DNA of 38,890 nucleotides. Origin: an uncultured Eubacteriales bacterium. Lineage in GTDB: Bacteria; Bacillota; Clostridia; Christensenellales; Aristaeellaceae. How positions within the stretch are numbered: the first letter of the stretch is position 1; every line of letters starts with the position of its first letter. Location of the stretch: contig USCR01000006.1 in NCBI GenBank assembly GCA_900553295.1, positions 1 through 38,890 on the forward strand. The letters run 5' to 3'. Both the position numbers and the translations under genes were made by a program. The notes below the pieces were generated by a model that was given only the letters and a program-made list of their open reading frames with translations, did no database searches and was not told the DNA's origin. Below are positions 25,906 through 35,600 of this stretch, in pieces.

Positions 25906-26438
25906 AAGGACTGTTGGAAATGAGATGCTGCTTGCAACGGGACGATCGGTAGGAAGCGGCGCTGCCACTGGCGGCTCCAGAGACCGAAGAAAAACAGACG
26001 ACGGTTTGATGTTAATAAAATTTGAAGAAATGTGAACACAAAATGAGCAGCTATAGGCATTTCAAGGGATAGAAGGGGGAATCCAAAACATATTTGTAAA
26101 CAAAACAACAAAGAAAAGCAGACCGAAGTATAGTATTTGGCGTGAAACGTGCCGGAATTGAGAAAAAATCAAAAAAGAATCATGTAACAGTTCATAGCGG
26201 TAGACTGCGGTATGGAAAATTCGCATGCAGCAGAGGGACCGGGGCGGTAGAAAGCCTTCCTAAGGCTGGAAAGGCGAAAAGACAGAAAACAGCTCCAATA
26301 TATATAATAATGAAGAAACTCTGCCAATTTTGATATTTTCCGGCTATGAATTCCTTTGGAAGATTTCGGGAAGGCTGGAAAAGGGGGGAGCAAAAAAAAT
26401 GGGTGAAAAACCAAAGAACTTTGAAAAAATCCTGAAAT
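25906..26438. other. A+T-rich intergenic region, no gene seen
   Basis: This stretch between divergent units is clearly more A+T-rich than its surroundings and has only short frames with no family resemblance (the longest, 26142-26333 plus, has no ribosome binding site). A small perfect hairpin AGCCTT/AAGGCT lies at 26253-26267. I looked for riboswitch cores and found none I can support. Confidence 0.6.
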
Positions 26439-26471
26439 GTAACCGACCGCGTAACCCTTGCATGGTACAAT
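26439..26471 (+). promoter_or_regulatory. promoter of the exported-protein island, with GTAACC direct repeat
   Basis: An extended -10 element TGGTACAAT (26463-26471) stands 62 bp before the ATG at 26533. The -35 position holds only CCGACC. Two direct copies of GTAACC (26439-26444 and 26451-26456), 12 bp apart on the helix, overlap the -35 region and could bind an activator that makes up for the poor -35. Confidence 0.5.
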
Positions 26472-26532
26472 CTAGTTGTCAGATGGAAAAAGGGTCCGTA
26501 AATCGGATTTCTAAAATAGGAGGTTGTATTTC

Positions 26533-27084
26533 ATGAAAAAGATGTTCGCCTTGACGCTGGCCGCTATGATGCTGTTTGGTTCCGCTGCGATGGCTGCAAC
26601 ACCTACTGATCTAACAACGGAGCCGGCTCCTGTAGTTACTGAAGAAGTTACCGAGGCTCCTGCCCAGGAAGCGACCGAGGCCCCCGCTGAGGAAGCCACC
26701 GAGGCCCCCGCTGAGGAAGCCACCGAGGCTCCTGCCCAGGAAGTTACCGAAGCCCCTGCTGAGGAAGCCACCGAGGCTCCTGCCCAGGAAGTGACCGAGA
26801 CCCCCGCTGAGGAAGTTACCGAAACCCCCGAGGCGCCCGCTGTGGAGCGCAGCGTAAAGATTGGCCTGGTTTCCGGAAGCACCATTTATGATGGCGATCA
26901 CGTAGGCCTCCGCGCGGAGCTTATCGGTTACGAAGATGTTGCCTATGCCATTCAGTGGCAGGTATGGAACGCTGAGACCCAGTCCTGGGATGACATTGCC
27001 GGCGCGGTGACCGACACCCTTTGGCTGGATGTTACGGAAAGCATGAACGGTTATCAATACCAGGTGCTGGTGACCATCCTCTAA
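26533..27084 (+). CDS. secreted TEAPAEE-repeat protein with C-terminal Ig-like domain
   Basis: A 183-residue exported protein. Residues 1-21 are a standard signal peptide (MKKMFALTLAAMMLFGSAAMA) with no lipobox Cys. Residues 40-95 are seven tandem octapeptides of the type TEAP(A)(Q/E)E(A/V), an acidic, Pro-rich spacer that could be a cell-wall spanning stalk. Residues 104-183 form a compact beta-rich domain (AIQWQVWNAETQSWDDIAGA...YQYQVLVTI) like a bacterial Ig-like fold, and this domain recurs in the next gene. There is no LPXTG or C-terminal membrane helix. AGGAGG at 26518-26523 sets the ATG at 26533. The function is unknown; a surface or matrix role is inferred from context. Confidence 0.85.
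   Translation: MKKMFALTLAAMMLFGSAAMAATPTDLTTEPAPVVTEEVTEAPAQEATEAPAEEATEAPAEEATEAPAQEVTEAPAEEATEAPAQEVTETPAEEVTETPEAPAVERSVKIGLVSGSTIYDGDHVGLRAELIGYEDVAYAIQWQVWNAETQSWDDIAGAVTDTLWLDVTESMNGYQYQVLVTIL
26650..26817 (+). repeat. seven 24-bp tandem repeats
   Basis: Seven in-frame 24-bp units encode TEAPAQEA/TEAPAEEA/TETPAEEV-type octapeptides, with an eighth partial copy after them. The copies are close to identical at the DNA level, so copy number could change by slippage without shifting the frame. Confidence 0.9.
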
Positions 27085-27124
27085 AACAAACCGAAGTTCA
27101 TTAAAAAATCCACAGAATCTTTAC

Positions 27125-27150
27125 GGCCCGTTTCCTTAGGGAAGCGGGCC
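27125..27150 (+). terminator. stem-loop after the first island gene
   Basis: GGCCCGTTTCC (27125-27135) pairs with GGAAGCGGGCC (27140-27150) across a TTAG loop with one G-T pair. There is no T run after it, so it may be a leaky terminator or an RNA-stabilising end for the first gene's message. Confidence 0.5.
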
Positions 27151-27430
27151 GAAGGAGAATAAAAGGTAAGGTTACAGGAACGGACCAAGGAAGAACAGGC
27201 AGGAATGCGGAAGCGCCATTGGCAGGAAAGAATGGAAAGGCTGGCCGCCTGTGGGACAAAGGGAAGATGCCGCCGGGCAAGCGAAGGCGGCCGTCAAACG
27301 GAGTCCGAAGGGTTTCCACGCTTCCGGCCGATCGGCAGAGAACTTCCCGGGCGGAACGCTTGCGGATACCCGGGCGGGACTCCTGCCGGAGGCGTCTTCA
27401 AAAAAATTCCGACACAAAGCAGGAAAACGA
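27151..27430. other. GC-rich spacer without a recognisable gene
   Basis: About 280 bp of GC-rich sequence with overlapping open frames on both strands (for example 27205-27438 plus and 27172-27444 minus), none with a ribosome binding site or family resemblance. It has several short inverted repeats such as CCCGGGCGG...CCCGGGCGG-like blocks around 27346-27382. In composition it resembles the spacers at 11300-11490 and 23825-24060, and may be another intergenic repeat. Confidence 0.4.
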
Positions 27431-27433
27431 CCT

Positions 27434-27507
27434 TGTAAGCGCAAATGCTTACATTTGACAAATTTGGAATTTCAAGTTGAAAAGAGCGGTGTATAACCGC
27501 AGATAAT
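27434..27507 (+). promoter_or_regulatory. promoter/operator region before the second island gene
   Basis: A perfect dyad TGTAAGC-N6-GCTTACA (27434-27453) directly abuts a consensus -35 box TTGACA (27455-27460). The -10 is ambiguous: TGAAAA at 27478 (17-bp spacer), or a separate TTGAAA (27477-27482) with GATAAT (27502-27507, 19-bp spacer). A second dyad GCGGT-N5-ACCGC lies at 27486-27500. The layout fits an operator for a dimeric regulator controlling the second to fourth island genes. Confidence 0.5.
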
Positions 27508-27531
27508 AAGCTGAGAGGGAGGCTTTCAGAG

Positions 27532-28251
27532 ATGAAGAACCGGATCAAGAAGCTCATGCTGTGGGCGACTGTGCTGGCCATGCTGCTGACGGGAATGTCA
27601 GCGGCCCTGGCGGATACACAGTCCGCTACGTTTGTTTTGCAGGTGCGGCCCAAGCCGACGGAAGCGCCTGCTGCGACAGACGTGCCCGCCGCTCAGGCGC
27701 CTGCTACGGAAGCGCCTGCTACCAAGGCGCCTGCGACCAAAGCGCCTGAACTTACCTATGAGGAGGATGAAGTTGCTTCTCCGGTGAGAGCGACTTTCCA
27801 GAAGAATGCTGATGGTTCGTTGATTCTGGATGCCAACGGCGATCCGATTCCCGTCATTCCGGAGGGTGCAGAAGTTCCGGTGGCGTATCAGCGTGATGAA
27901 AACGGTCAGCTGGTCTTGGATGCCAATGGCGACCCTATTGTAACGGAAACGTTGCCTGCCGGCTCCAGCATGATTGCTTCCATTTACGATCAGTTGGATC
28001 CAGATCGCCGCATTGACATCTACGTGAGTTATGAGGGCGAGGAACTGGACTTCGGTGTGGAGGCTACGCTGACGGCGGTTCCCAAGGGATATGAAGCTGT
28101 AATATATACACTTCAGTGGCAGACCAGCAAGGATGACGTTACCTGGGAGGACATTCCTGGAGCAACGGAGGCCCAGTACACCGTGACGGTCACGGAAGAA
28201 AACTACATGGATTACTGGCGCGTTCTCGTCATCATTGACGAAGCGCAGTAA
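27532..28251 (+). CDS. secreted protein with duplicated DANGDPI motif and Ig-like domain
   Basis: A 239-residue exported protein. Residues 1-27 are a signal peptide (cleavage after ALA). Residues 41-72 are Pro/Ala/Thr-rich (TEAPA, TKAPA). Residues 91-120 and 121-150 are an exact-length 30-residue tandem duplication, each with G-L-(I/V)-LDANGDPI, resembling small beta-hairpin or calcium-loop repeats. Residues 158-236 are an Ig-like domain (YTLQWQTSKDDVTWEDIPGA...WRVLVII) closely matching that of the preceding gene. No sorting signal is seen. AGGGAGG at 27516-27522 supports the ATG. It is 36 bp before the adhesin gene, so the two are co-transcribed. Function unknown; partner or minor subunit of the adhesin is inference. 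Confidence 0.85.
   Translation: MKNRIKKLMLWATVLAMLLTGMSAALADTQSATFVLQVRPKPTEAPAATDVPAAQAPATEAPATKAPATKAPELTYEEDEVASPVRATFQKNADGSLILDANGDPIPVIPEGAEVPVAYQRDENGQLVLDANGDPIVTETLPAGSSMIASIYDQLDPDRRIDIYVSYEGEELDFGVEATLTAVPKGYEAVIYTLQWQTSKDDVTWEDIPGATEAQYTVTVTEENYMDYWRVLVIIDEAQ
27802..27981 (+). repeat. two tandem 90-bp coding repeats
   Basis: Two 30-codon units in the second secreted protein, each with the stretch encoding LDANGDPI at the same offset. The DNA is diverged but the spacing is exactly 90 bp. Confidence 0.75.
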
Positions 28252-28287
28252 GCAGGGCGACCATCAAACGTGAGGAGGACGGTAACC

Positions 28288-29619
28288 ATGAAGGGAAGCT
28301 TGCGTAGGGCGCTGGCGTTGCTGGTAGCGATCATGATGGTCTCTACCTGCATGCCGCTGACTGCACTGGCTGAGATCATCGAAGCCAGTGGGTCAGTGCA
28401 GCCGTTCCGTGTGATACAACCGGATCAGGGCGTATACGTTACCTTCGAGTTCTATAATGGGGACGAGAAGGTGGATACGCAGATCGTGACAAACGGGGAT
28501 ACCTTGTATGCCCCGGCTAGCCCGGAAAAGGAAGGCTACAAGTTTACGGGCTGGATGAAGGAAGGTGGAGAAGCCTTTGGCGGCTTTGGCGTGGTGGAAG
28601 GCTACGCAGAGAGCCAGACCATCCGTCTGGATGCAGGCTTCGAACAAGTCTACTATGTGTTCTTCCTGGATCAGAATGGTACGGTCTGTGTTACTAAGGA
28701 AGGCTTGTCGGGCGCGAGCATCAGCACCACGGATGTAACCTTCCCCACTGCCACAGACGAAGGCATTGCCGGTTGGTACTATGACGCGGACAAAAAGGTG
28801 CCTGCTGGCAGCGCCGTGACGCTGGAGGATGCAAATATCATACTGTACCCCGATGTGCAGCAGGGCCATTGGCTCACCTTTGATACGGCTGGCGGTAGCT
28901 ACCTGGATCCTGTGTTTGTGGCTCCCGGTGCCGTGACGCAAACGCCGGACACGCCCACCCGCTTGGGCTTTGATTTCCTGGGCTGGTACAATGGAGAACA
29001 GCCCTTCAGCTTTGGCCAGGAGCTTACAGCGAGCGTTGAGTTGACGGCCAAGTGGCAAGGTCATCAAGTGGACTATAAGGTGCTCTACTGGCTGGAGAAT
29101 GCGGATGATGACGGGTATTCTCTGGATAAAATGGATACCTTGCACGGTATCGCGGGCGAAATGACGGAGGCCGGTTCAAATTATAACCCGGGCGAAGGCT
29201 TCCATCTGAGCGCAGATCATTCCTTGGTCCAGCAGACGATTGCCGGTGATGGCAGCACACTGGTCAATGTCTATTATGACCGGGATGTGTATACCATTTA
29301 CTTCTATCAGAGCAATTCTTCCGCCGCACTGATCTGTGGTAAGGAAGCGCATACGCACAACCGATGGTGTTATGATTGGTGGGACAATCTGACTTGCGGC
29401 AAGGAAGAACATACACATACGGCTGCATGCTATGCGCCGAATCCGAGTGCATATGCTGCTGATCCCATTGTGGCAAAGTACGGTGCGTATATTGGCGACC
29501 AATGGCCGAGCAATAATGAAAGCGGCAATAACTGGTCTACGCAGAACAATGGGAGTGACCCCTATCAGGCAAATATTCAGACAATGCCGTTGGGGGGGGA
29601 CGACATTCTATGTACCTGA
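28288..29619 (+). CDS. giant surface adhesin, N-terminal part (frame broken at G8)
   Basis: The N-terminal 443 residues of a large modular surface protein plus six out-of-frame residues and a stop. Residues 1-28 are a signal peptide (cleavage after ALA). Two InlB B-type repeats follow (EGYKFTGW, and LGFDFLGWYN...LTAKWQ) with a diverged one between. A tandem pair CGKEAHTHNRWCY (C350) and CGKEEHTHTAACY (C370) could bind metal or form disulfides. The frame breaks at a run of eight G residues (29592-29599). If one G is dropped, the reading continues as MPLGGTTFYVPDNGG into the 3' part. GAGGAGG at 28272-28278 sets the ATG at 28288. As written, only this truncated secreted fragment would be made. 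Confidence 0.85.
   Translation: MKGSLRRALALLVAIMMVSTCMPLTALAEIIEASGSVQPFRVIQPDQGVYVTFEFYNGDEKVDTQIVTNGDTLYAPASPEKEGYKFTGWMKEGGEAFGGFGVVEGYAESQTIRLDAGFEQVYYVFFLDQNGTVCVTKEGLSGASISTTDVTFPTATDEGIAGWYYDADKKVPAGSAVTLEDANIILYPDVQQGHWLTFDTAGGSYLDPVFVAPGAVTQTPDTPTRLGFDFLGWYNGEQPFSFGQELTASVELTAKWQGHQVDYKVLYWLENADDDGYSLDKMDTLHGIAGEMTEAGSNYNPGEGFHLSADHSLVQQTIAGDGSTLVNVYYDRDVYTIYFYQSNSSAALICGKEAHTHNRWCYDWWDNLTCGKEEHTHTAACYAPNPSAYAADPIVAKYGAYIGDQWPSNNESGNNWSTQNNGSDPYQANIQTMPLGGDDILCT
29592..29599 (+). repeat. poly-G tract (G8) at the frameshift
   Basis: Eight consecutive G residues span the exact point where the adhesin reading frame shifts. Seven (or ten) would restore one open frame of about 2,457 codons from 28288 to 35662. 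Runs like this are classic slippage sites for phase variation and also classic sequencing-error sites. Confidence 0.9.
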
Positions 29620-32600
29620 CAACGGTGGGAACAGAAGGTTTTCTGCTACTTACTATGCTGAAGTTCTGGATGGCGAACGAGGGACAGTATCTCATGATGG
29701 AAGAATGTACAATGTTCACCATACAGACGTAATTTATGCTAATAGCTCTTCGTTATATGTATCTGAAGAAGACCGTTACCCGCTGGTTGGTTTTACGTTT
29801 GTTGACGGTACCGCGTTGAATGCCAATTACAACAGAGCTGTGTTCTACTACACACGTAACGATTATACCCTGACCCGCATCAATCAGGGGACTACGGATG
29901 CGCATACGGTTCAGTATGAAGCGGATATCAGCGGTTACGGTGCAGTACCGGAGCGACCGGCGGGTATTCCGGAAAACTATGCGTTCCAGGGATGGTACCT
30001 GGACGAGGAATTCCAGGAGGCATATGACTTCAGTGGCAAAGTCATGCCCGCACAGAATGTGACGGTATATGCCAAATGGACTGCCCCTGAGGTGGATGCT
30101 ACGGTTTATCTGACTATGGCGGGCGATGGGGAGCCGCAGGTTCAGGCAATCCCCTATGGCACGAAAATTGATGAGGAGTGGCTGGAGAGCCTGCAGGTTA
30201 CTGCGCCTGAAGGTTACACCTGGCACGGGTGGGCTACCAGGAACGGCGATGTCTATACGCCCTTCAACTTGGATACCATCATTACCCAGGACGTGACCCT
30301 GTACCCCTACTATACCAGCAATGCTTCCTTTACTGTAGCGTATGATGCCAACGGTGGCGAAGGTACGGTGGCAGATGCGAAGAAGTATGCCGACCGTGCT
30401 TATGCGGATGTGCAGTCTTATGCGGGGCTGACTGCGCCTCAGGGCAAGGTTTTCCTAGGCTGGAATACCGCGGCGGATGGCAGTGGCGAGATGTACCAGC
30501 CTGGCGATAAGCTGTTGGTTGCGGCTGAAAATGCCAACGAGGGCAATGTTGTCACTCTGTACGCTCAGTGGGGTGGTCAGGCGGGAACTGTGGAACTGAC
30601 CTACCATGCCAACTTTACCGAAGCGGCACCTGCCACGAAGAAGGAAACCCAGCTCATCAATAACGGCGTAATTACCGTTAGCAACTATGGGGCGACGGGG
30701 CTTCCTGAACGCGCGGGATATGAGTTCATCGGCTGGAACACGGTAGCGGACGGCACGGGTACGGCCTTTGCTGTTGGCGAGAGCGTACGCGTGAACGACA
30801 AGAGCGCTGCAGAAGCGAACCACTTGTATGCCCAGTGGGAGAAGAAGGTCGCTACCTATAAGGTGCAACACTACATTCAGGTATTGGATGCCGAGAATAA
30901 GCTCGAATATGAACTGGCACACGAAGAATCGCCTACTGTGGATGTGGGTACGTCCGTCAATGATGAATTGATCAACGCTCTGAAGAAGAGCAATTTGACG
31001 GATGCTGATGATGGCATTGGCAGCCCGGCTTATGCCGATGGATTGTACCATTACGTCTATGAGAGGAACGAGGCAGAGCTGGCTGTTGATGGACAGATTA
31101 CGTCGGATGCTGATGTAATCAAGCTCTACTATCAGCGCGAGCTTACACGGACTGTATTCGACGACGGCGTCGTAAGCGCGGAAGATGCCTATGAGGATGA
31201 TCCCAATGAAATTCGGCAGGGCGTCATCACCGTGGAGACCCATTACGTGGGCGGTTCCAAGGATGGTACGGTAAATACGGATAAGGTCTACTTCAAGTTT
31301 AACAAGAGCGAGATGGTAGACCTGAAGATCGCGGTGAATTCGGACGAGTATATACTCAACACGATTACCGCCGATCTGAGTGGCGGTAATCGTTGGGACG
31401 GCACGGTTCTTGACAATGTATTGGGCAATAGCACCGTGCGTATCTACCTGACCCCCAAATACACACTGGAGTACTACAAGGTAGAAAACGGCGAGGAAAC
31501 CAGGGTATATGCCGATGTGGAGACCAAGACGTATACCCTTGCGCCGGAAACCACGGGTACACAGGCGTTTGTTCAGACAGAGTATCCCACTAGCGCGACG
31601 CTGCAGCCTCTGCCTGAGGAAGAAGGGTATACCTGGAGCGGCTGGTATCAGGATGCCGGCTTGACTGGAGATACCTTGCCTGAAAACAGTGTGCAAAAGA
31701 TCAATGACCTGGTTGAAGACACAACGGAGAAGGTCATCAAGCTCTACACGGGCAACAAGACGGCTAATGAATATCCTTACATCATTCATCACTACCTGTA
31801 TGGGACGACGGTGAAGGTGGCTGAGGACACCACGGGAACGGATGCCTTCGGTACGAATGTGATGGTGACCCCGGCTACGAAATTCCTGGCTGGCTTTGAA
31901 AAGGCTCAGGCCAAGAATAGCATCCCGGCTATGATTACCATCAAGGTGGATGGCAACGAGGCTACGGTTTACTATACCGTGCCGCTGACCCTCACTGCGG
32001 ATGGCGCTTCCAAGACCTATGACGGCGATCCGCTGACCTGCGGTACGTTCACCGCGGATGGGCTGGTCAATGGCGATGAGGTAACGGACTTTGCCCTCAG
32101 CATGACTGCGGAATCCACCATTACGAATGTTGGCACGCAGTCCAATGTAATTGACGAAGCTACGGTTACGTATAAGGGCGAAGCTATTCCTTCCTATTAT
32201 ACGGTAACGTATGAACCTGGTACGCTGACGATCACTGCCGTCAGTGACGAAGTGGTCGTAACGATCACGGAGCACAGCGCGACGGAGACGTACGACGGGA
32301 CGGAGAAGAGCGTGACCGGCTACACGGTGACGGACATCTCCAACGAGCTGTACACGGAAGATGATTTCACCTTCAACGGGACGGCGGAAGCGAAGGGAAC
32401 CAATGAAGGCTTCTACCCGATGGAAGTGAAGGCGGAAGACTTCACGAACGATAACCCGAACTTCAGCAATGTGAAGTTTGTAATCGTGGACGGCGGCCTG
32501 ACGATCGAGAAGCGCCCCGTAATGGTCACCGTAAACAACGAGACGTACAAGTACGACGGATACCTGAAGACGGTAGCCGATGACAACGGGCAAGAGTACA

Positions 32601-35600
32601 CGGTAGAGGGCGAGAGCGAAGGCCGTGGCTTGCTGAACGGCGATGACATCAGCCTGAATGTGGTGTACGGCGTGTATGCCGACGAGGCGCAAAGCCTGGT
32701 GGGTCAGTATACTGCTGATGCCAAGGATGGATCTATCGTTATCAGCAACGCGAACGGCGACGTGACCAAGAACTATGCTGTGACAGTTGTTCCGGGATGG
32801 CTGGTCATTACGGATGGCACGGAGGACGATCCTGTTAATCCCGATGCGGTTCTGACGAAGACGCATCTGGCGGGTGTGTATGACCTGGGTGATGTGACCT
32901 TTACCATCACGGTGAAGAACATCTACAACGAGGCCAAGACCATCACGATCCGTGAGCAGCCTGGCGTAGAACTGATCGGTGCGGACGAGGAAGGCAAGAT
33001 TGTCTACCAGGATGTTCCGGCAGGCGAACAGGTAACGGCGTACGCCAAGTACACGATTACCGAAGCTGATATTCTGGAAGGCACGTTCACGAACCATGTG
33101 ACGGCGGAGTTCTCCGATGCTAAGACGTATACCAATGAAGATACGGTTGACATCGCGGATCTCGATACGACGCTGACGGTGGTGAAGAGCTCCGGCGTGC
33201 CGGAAGGTGGAACGGCGAGCCTGGGCGAGACGATCAACTACACGATCACGGTGACCAACGACGGTAACGTGTCGTACACCGGCGTGAAGGTAGTGGACGA
33301 TCTGGCGGGCCTGAAGATCAATGAGGATACCCGGTATACGGTGAACGAGGATGGCACGGTAACGGTTGGCGATCTGGCGGTTGGCGAAACCGTAGTGATC
33401 ACGGCGAGCTACGTAGTGACTTCCGACGACATCAAGGCCGGACACGTGCTGAACACGGTAACGGCTACGGGCGATTCCATCGACGACCCGAAGAACCCCG
33501 ATAAACCCAAGACGCCGGAAGGCAAGGACGAGGAAGACGACGAGACGGACGACCTCGACACCACGCTGACGGTGGTAAAGACCTCCGACGTGGCGGAAGG
33601 CGCGACGGTGGGCCTGGGCGAGACGATCACCTACACGATCACGGTGAAGAATGACGGTAACGTACCGTACACCGGCGTGAAGGTAGTGGACGACTTGGCG
33701 GGCCTGCAGATCCACGAGGATGCCCGGTACACGGTGGAAAAGGATGGCACGGTAACGGTTGGCGATCTGGCGGTTGGCGAGACCGTGACGATCACGGCGA
33801 GCTACGAGGTAACCTCGGACGACATTGAGGCGGGTCACGTGCTGAATACCGCGACGGCGGCAGGTGATCCCATTGACGATCCGAAGAACCCCGAGGAACC
33901 CCAGAAACCGGAAGGTGAAGACGAGGAAGATGACAAGGCGGACAACCTCGATACCACGCTGACGGTGGTGAAGACCTCCAATGTGCCGGAAGGCGCGACG
34001 GTAGGCCTGGGAGACACGATCATCTATACGTTTACGGTGACCAATGACGGCAACGTGCCGTATACCGGCGTGAGCGTAGTGGATGCGCTGGATGGCCTGA
34101 AGTTCACATCGAGTTCGCGCTATTGGGTGATCGAAGATAACACGGCCTATATTACTAAGCTGGCAGTGGGTGAGACCGTGTGGCTTGAGGCGAGCTACGT
34201 GGTGACCTCCGACGACATCAAGGCGGGCCATGTACTGAACATGGTGACGGCTACGGCTGATCCCATCGAGGATCCGAATGATCCCGAGAACCCGAAGAAG
34301 CCGGAAGGCAAGGACGAGGAAGACGACGAGACGGACGACCTGGACACCACGCTGACGGTGGTGAAGACCTCCGACGTGGCGGAAGGCGCGACGGTGGGCC
34401 TGGGCGAGACGATCAACTACACGATCACGGTGAAGAATGACGGTAACGTACCGTACACCGGCGTGAAGGTAGTGGACGACCTGGCTGGCCTGCAGATCCA
34501 CGAGGATGCCCGGTACACGGTGGAAGAGGATGGTACGGTAACGGTTGGTGATCTGGCGGTCGGCGAGACCGTGACGATCACGGCGAGCTACATCGTGACC
34601 TCCGACGACATCAAGGCGGGCCACGTGCTGAACGCAGTAACGGCGGCAGGCGATCCCATTGAGGATCCGAAGAACCCGGACGAACCCAAGAAGCCGGAAG
34701 GCGAGGACGAGGAAGACGACGAGACGGACGACCTCGACACCACGCTGACGGTAGTGAAGACTTCCGACGTGGCGGAAGGCGAAGTGGCGAAGGAAGGCCA
34801 GACCATTCATTACACCATTACCGTAACCAATGAGGGCAACGTGCCTTACACGGACGTAACGGTGATTGATGACATGGAAGGCCTGGTAATCGATGCAAAC
34901 GACCGTTATACGGTGCAGGAAGATGGCACGGTAACGGTTGGCGGCCTGGCAGTTGGTGAAACTGTAACGATTACCGCATCCTACACTGTAACGGCGGATG
35001 ACATCCTGGTGGGCACGGTGGTGAACGCCGCGACGGTCTCCGGCGATGATGTGGAGGATCCCAAGAACCCCGATGAACCCAAGACGCCCGAAGGTGGCGA
35101 TGAGACGGAAGTAACCCTGGCCGTGGATGTGCCGGTAACGGTACACTGGGTGGATGGCGACCAATTCTATCGGCCGACGGCTGCGCTGACAGTACAGCTG
35201 ATTGGTAACGATGGCGTGGTTATGGACGAAGTTGTGGTGGATCCGACCACCATGGGTACGGATTGGACCTACACCTTTGAGAACATGCCCACCCATGATG
35301 AAAACGGCGACCTGATCGTATACTCCGTGCTGGAGCCTGTGGCACCCGGCAATGGTCGGTACGATGTGACTTACAACGGACTTGAGGTAACGAACACCGC
35401 GTACGTCACCGTAACCTTTGTGGACTGGAACGGCGCAGTGCTTCAGAACGAACGGATTCTGGTTGGCGCAACCGGTACAGTACCTGAATCTCCGCGGCGC
35501 GTGGGGTACAACTTCACGCAGTGGAGCGGCGGCAGCTGGGAGAATGTAACCCGCGATCAAATCATCCACGCCAATTACATGACGGTATATGAGGCGATTG

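Noticed and set aside
26200..26300. AAAGCC...TAAGGC stretch considered as a cyclic-di-GMP riboswitch
   Set aside because: The conserved GEMM core and tetraloop-receptor arrangement are not present; only a small hairpin can be supported.
26142..26333. 63-codon plus-strand frame in the A+T-rich spacer
   Set aside because: No ribosome binding site, lysine/arginine-rich with no family pattern, and it overlaps other short frames.
26650..26817. Regular 24-bp repeats considered as a CRISPR array
   Set aside because: The units are contiguous and in frame with no spacers and encode octapeptides; no cas genes are present.
29432..29599. Possible independent start for the C-terminal adhesin frame
   Set aside because: The frame before 29600 is an out-of-frame reading of the N-terminal part. 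It gives basic nonsense sequence with no signal peptide, whereas the domains join perfectly at the G run.
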